Shown here: positions 63,536-64,000 of the stretch, one piece after another
Numbering within the stretch: position 1 is the stretch's first letter
Layout of the letters: each line of letters starts with the position of its first letter
From: Rhizobium sp. CCGE531
GTDB lineage: Bacteria > Pseudomonadota > Alphaproteobacteria > Rhizobiales > Rhizobiaceae
Reading direction: 5' to 3'
Assembly: GCF_003627795.1 (NCBI RefSeq)
Contig: NZ_CP032684.1
Span: 2,581,001 to 2,645,000, forward strand
Length of the DNA stretch: 64,000 nt
Notes under the pieces: generated by a model
The model's database searches: none
The model's input: the letters and a program-made list of their open reading frames with translations, nothing else
Told to the model about the DNA's origin: nothing
Position numbers and translations under genes: made by a program

Positions 63536-64000
63536 TCATGCCTGCAGACGGCGCTGCTTGACCACTTCAAGCTCGCTCATCAGGATTTCCTCGAGAAACT
63601 CAAAGTCGGATTGTTCGAACTCAACGAGGCCGAATCTCAGTTTGTAGCCCCAATTCTTGTCCTGGGTAAAATCAAGCCAGCCCAGGAGGGGACGAAGCGG
63701 TTGTTCGGGCGCGTCCAGCCAGTCCACATCCTTGCGATAGGCCTTTCCGCAGCCCATCTCGCCGAGGTAAGGCTCGCCCTCGCGGACAAAGCCGATGGCG
63801 GTAAAGCTCTGAAAGCCGTCCTTCTCGCCCATTTTGACTGAAGGTGAGTAGTAGACGATGCCGTCACCCGGCTTGATGCGCATCAAGGGAGCTCGCTTGC
63901 CGTGGTTCACCTGCATGAAGCCATGCTTGCGCCCAATGCGTACGTGCTCTGCACTGGCCACCGCAAGCCAATAGGATTTCCGCGCAGGCTCGGGTCGCCG
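63536..64000 (-). CDS. EVE-domain protein, partial (N-terminus beyond window)
   Basis: A GTG at 63961 is possible, but the frame continues to the window edge, and the residues just upstream ([13 protein letters not shown]) are the conserved EVE beginning (YW..V.S..HV), so the true start is probably outside. Other features: [45 protein letters not shown] and [26 protein letters not shown]-like domains bind modified bases in DNA or RNA; stand-alone function unknown. Tail-to-tail with carA. Confidence 0.82.
   Translation of the reverse strand, partial: RRPEPARKSYWLAVASAEHVRIGRKHGFMQVNHGKRAPLMRIKPGDGIVYYSPSVKMGEKDGFQSFTAIGFVREGEPYLGEMGCGKAYRKDVDWLDAPEQPLRPLLGWLDFTQDKNWGYKLRFGLVEFEQSDFEFLEEILMSELEVVKQRRLQA

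Overview
The window comes from a rhizobial alphaproteobacterium, most likely Rhizobium or a close Agrobacterium/Rhizobium relative. This rests on gene content (surface-polysaccharide genes, DUF930 and B3/4-domain proteins, Tdh/Kbl, YjbQ), the high G+C codon style and the style of the palindromic intergenic repeats. Species-level placement is not possible by eye.

Layout. (1) 1-5.6 kb: the end of a surface-polysaccharide locus, with a TupA-like ATP-grasp protein (cut by the window edge), a Wzx-type flippase, a GumK-like (GT70) glycosyltransferase and a secreted heparin-lyase-like polysaccharide lyase. Three small proteins of unknown function and a sugar isomerase/epimerase follow. (2) 6.65-35.8 kb: a siphovirus-type prophage of about 29 kb. 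Its leftward late operon reads terS, terL, portal, protease/scaffold, cement, capsid, connectors, tail terminator, tail tube, tail chaperone, tape measure, tail tip, receptor-binding/tail-fibre region, GH19 endolysin and holin-like proteins. At the right end sits a LexA/CI-like repressor flanked on both sides by matching operator sites. No integrase, excisionase or replication gene is visible. Plus-strand cargo interrupts the leftward operon at two places: 20.1-21.9 kb (a secreted protein, a RAYT transposase with 21-bp terminal inverted repeats, a lipoprotein) and 31.5-32.2 kb (an ETF-beta-lysine-methyltransferase-like enzyme). (3) 35.9-50.6 kb: host housekeeping and accessory genes. These include an NTF2-like protein, a BTAD/TolB-N/TPR regulator, two GNATs, tRNA-Ile(CAU), a SIMPL protein, two paralogous small secreted proteins, YjbQ, DUF1428, LysR and AraC regulators, MFS and EamA transporters, a B3/4 protein and a TonB-like DUF930 protein. 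An aminoglycoside-phosphotransferase remnant lies beside rpoD. (4) 50.6-64 kb: core information and metabolism genes: rpoD, tdh-kbl (threonine degradation), an SDR, recQ, dnaG, a GatB/YqeY protein, carA and a partial EVE-domain protein.

The most informative signals are: a textbook -1 slippery heptamer (A AAT TTT) joining the tail chaperone to its downstream frame; a nested scaffold start inside the DUF2213 protease gene; a four-site operator system (AACAT-N5-ATGTT type) with a 20-bp perfect inverted copy either side of the repressor and a consensus-like promoter in the left cluster; an A+T-rich segment that covers the N-terminal half of the tape measure protein plus two opposite-strand exported proteins; and the absence of integration and replication genes. 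Together these suggest a compact, repressor-controlled particle locus (degenerate prophage, satellite-like or domesticated) carrying accessory cargo.
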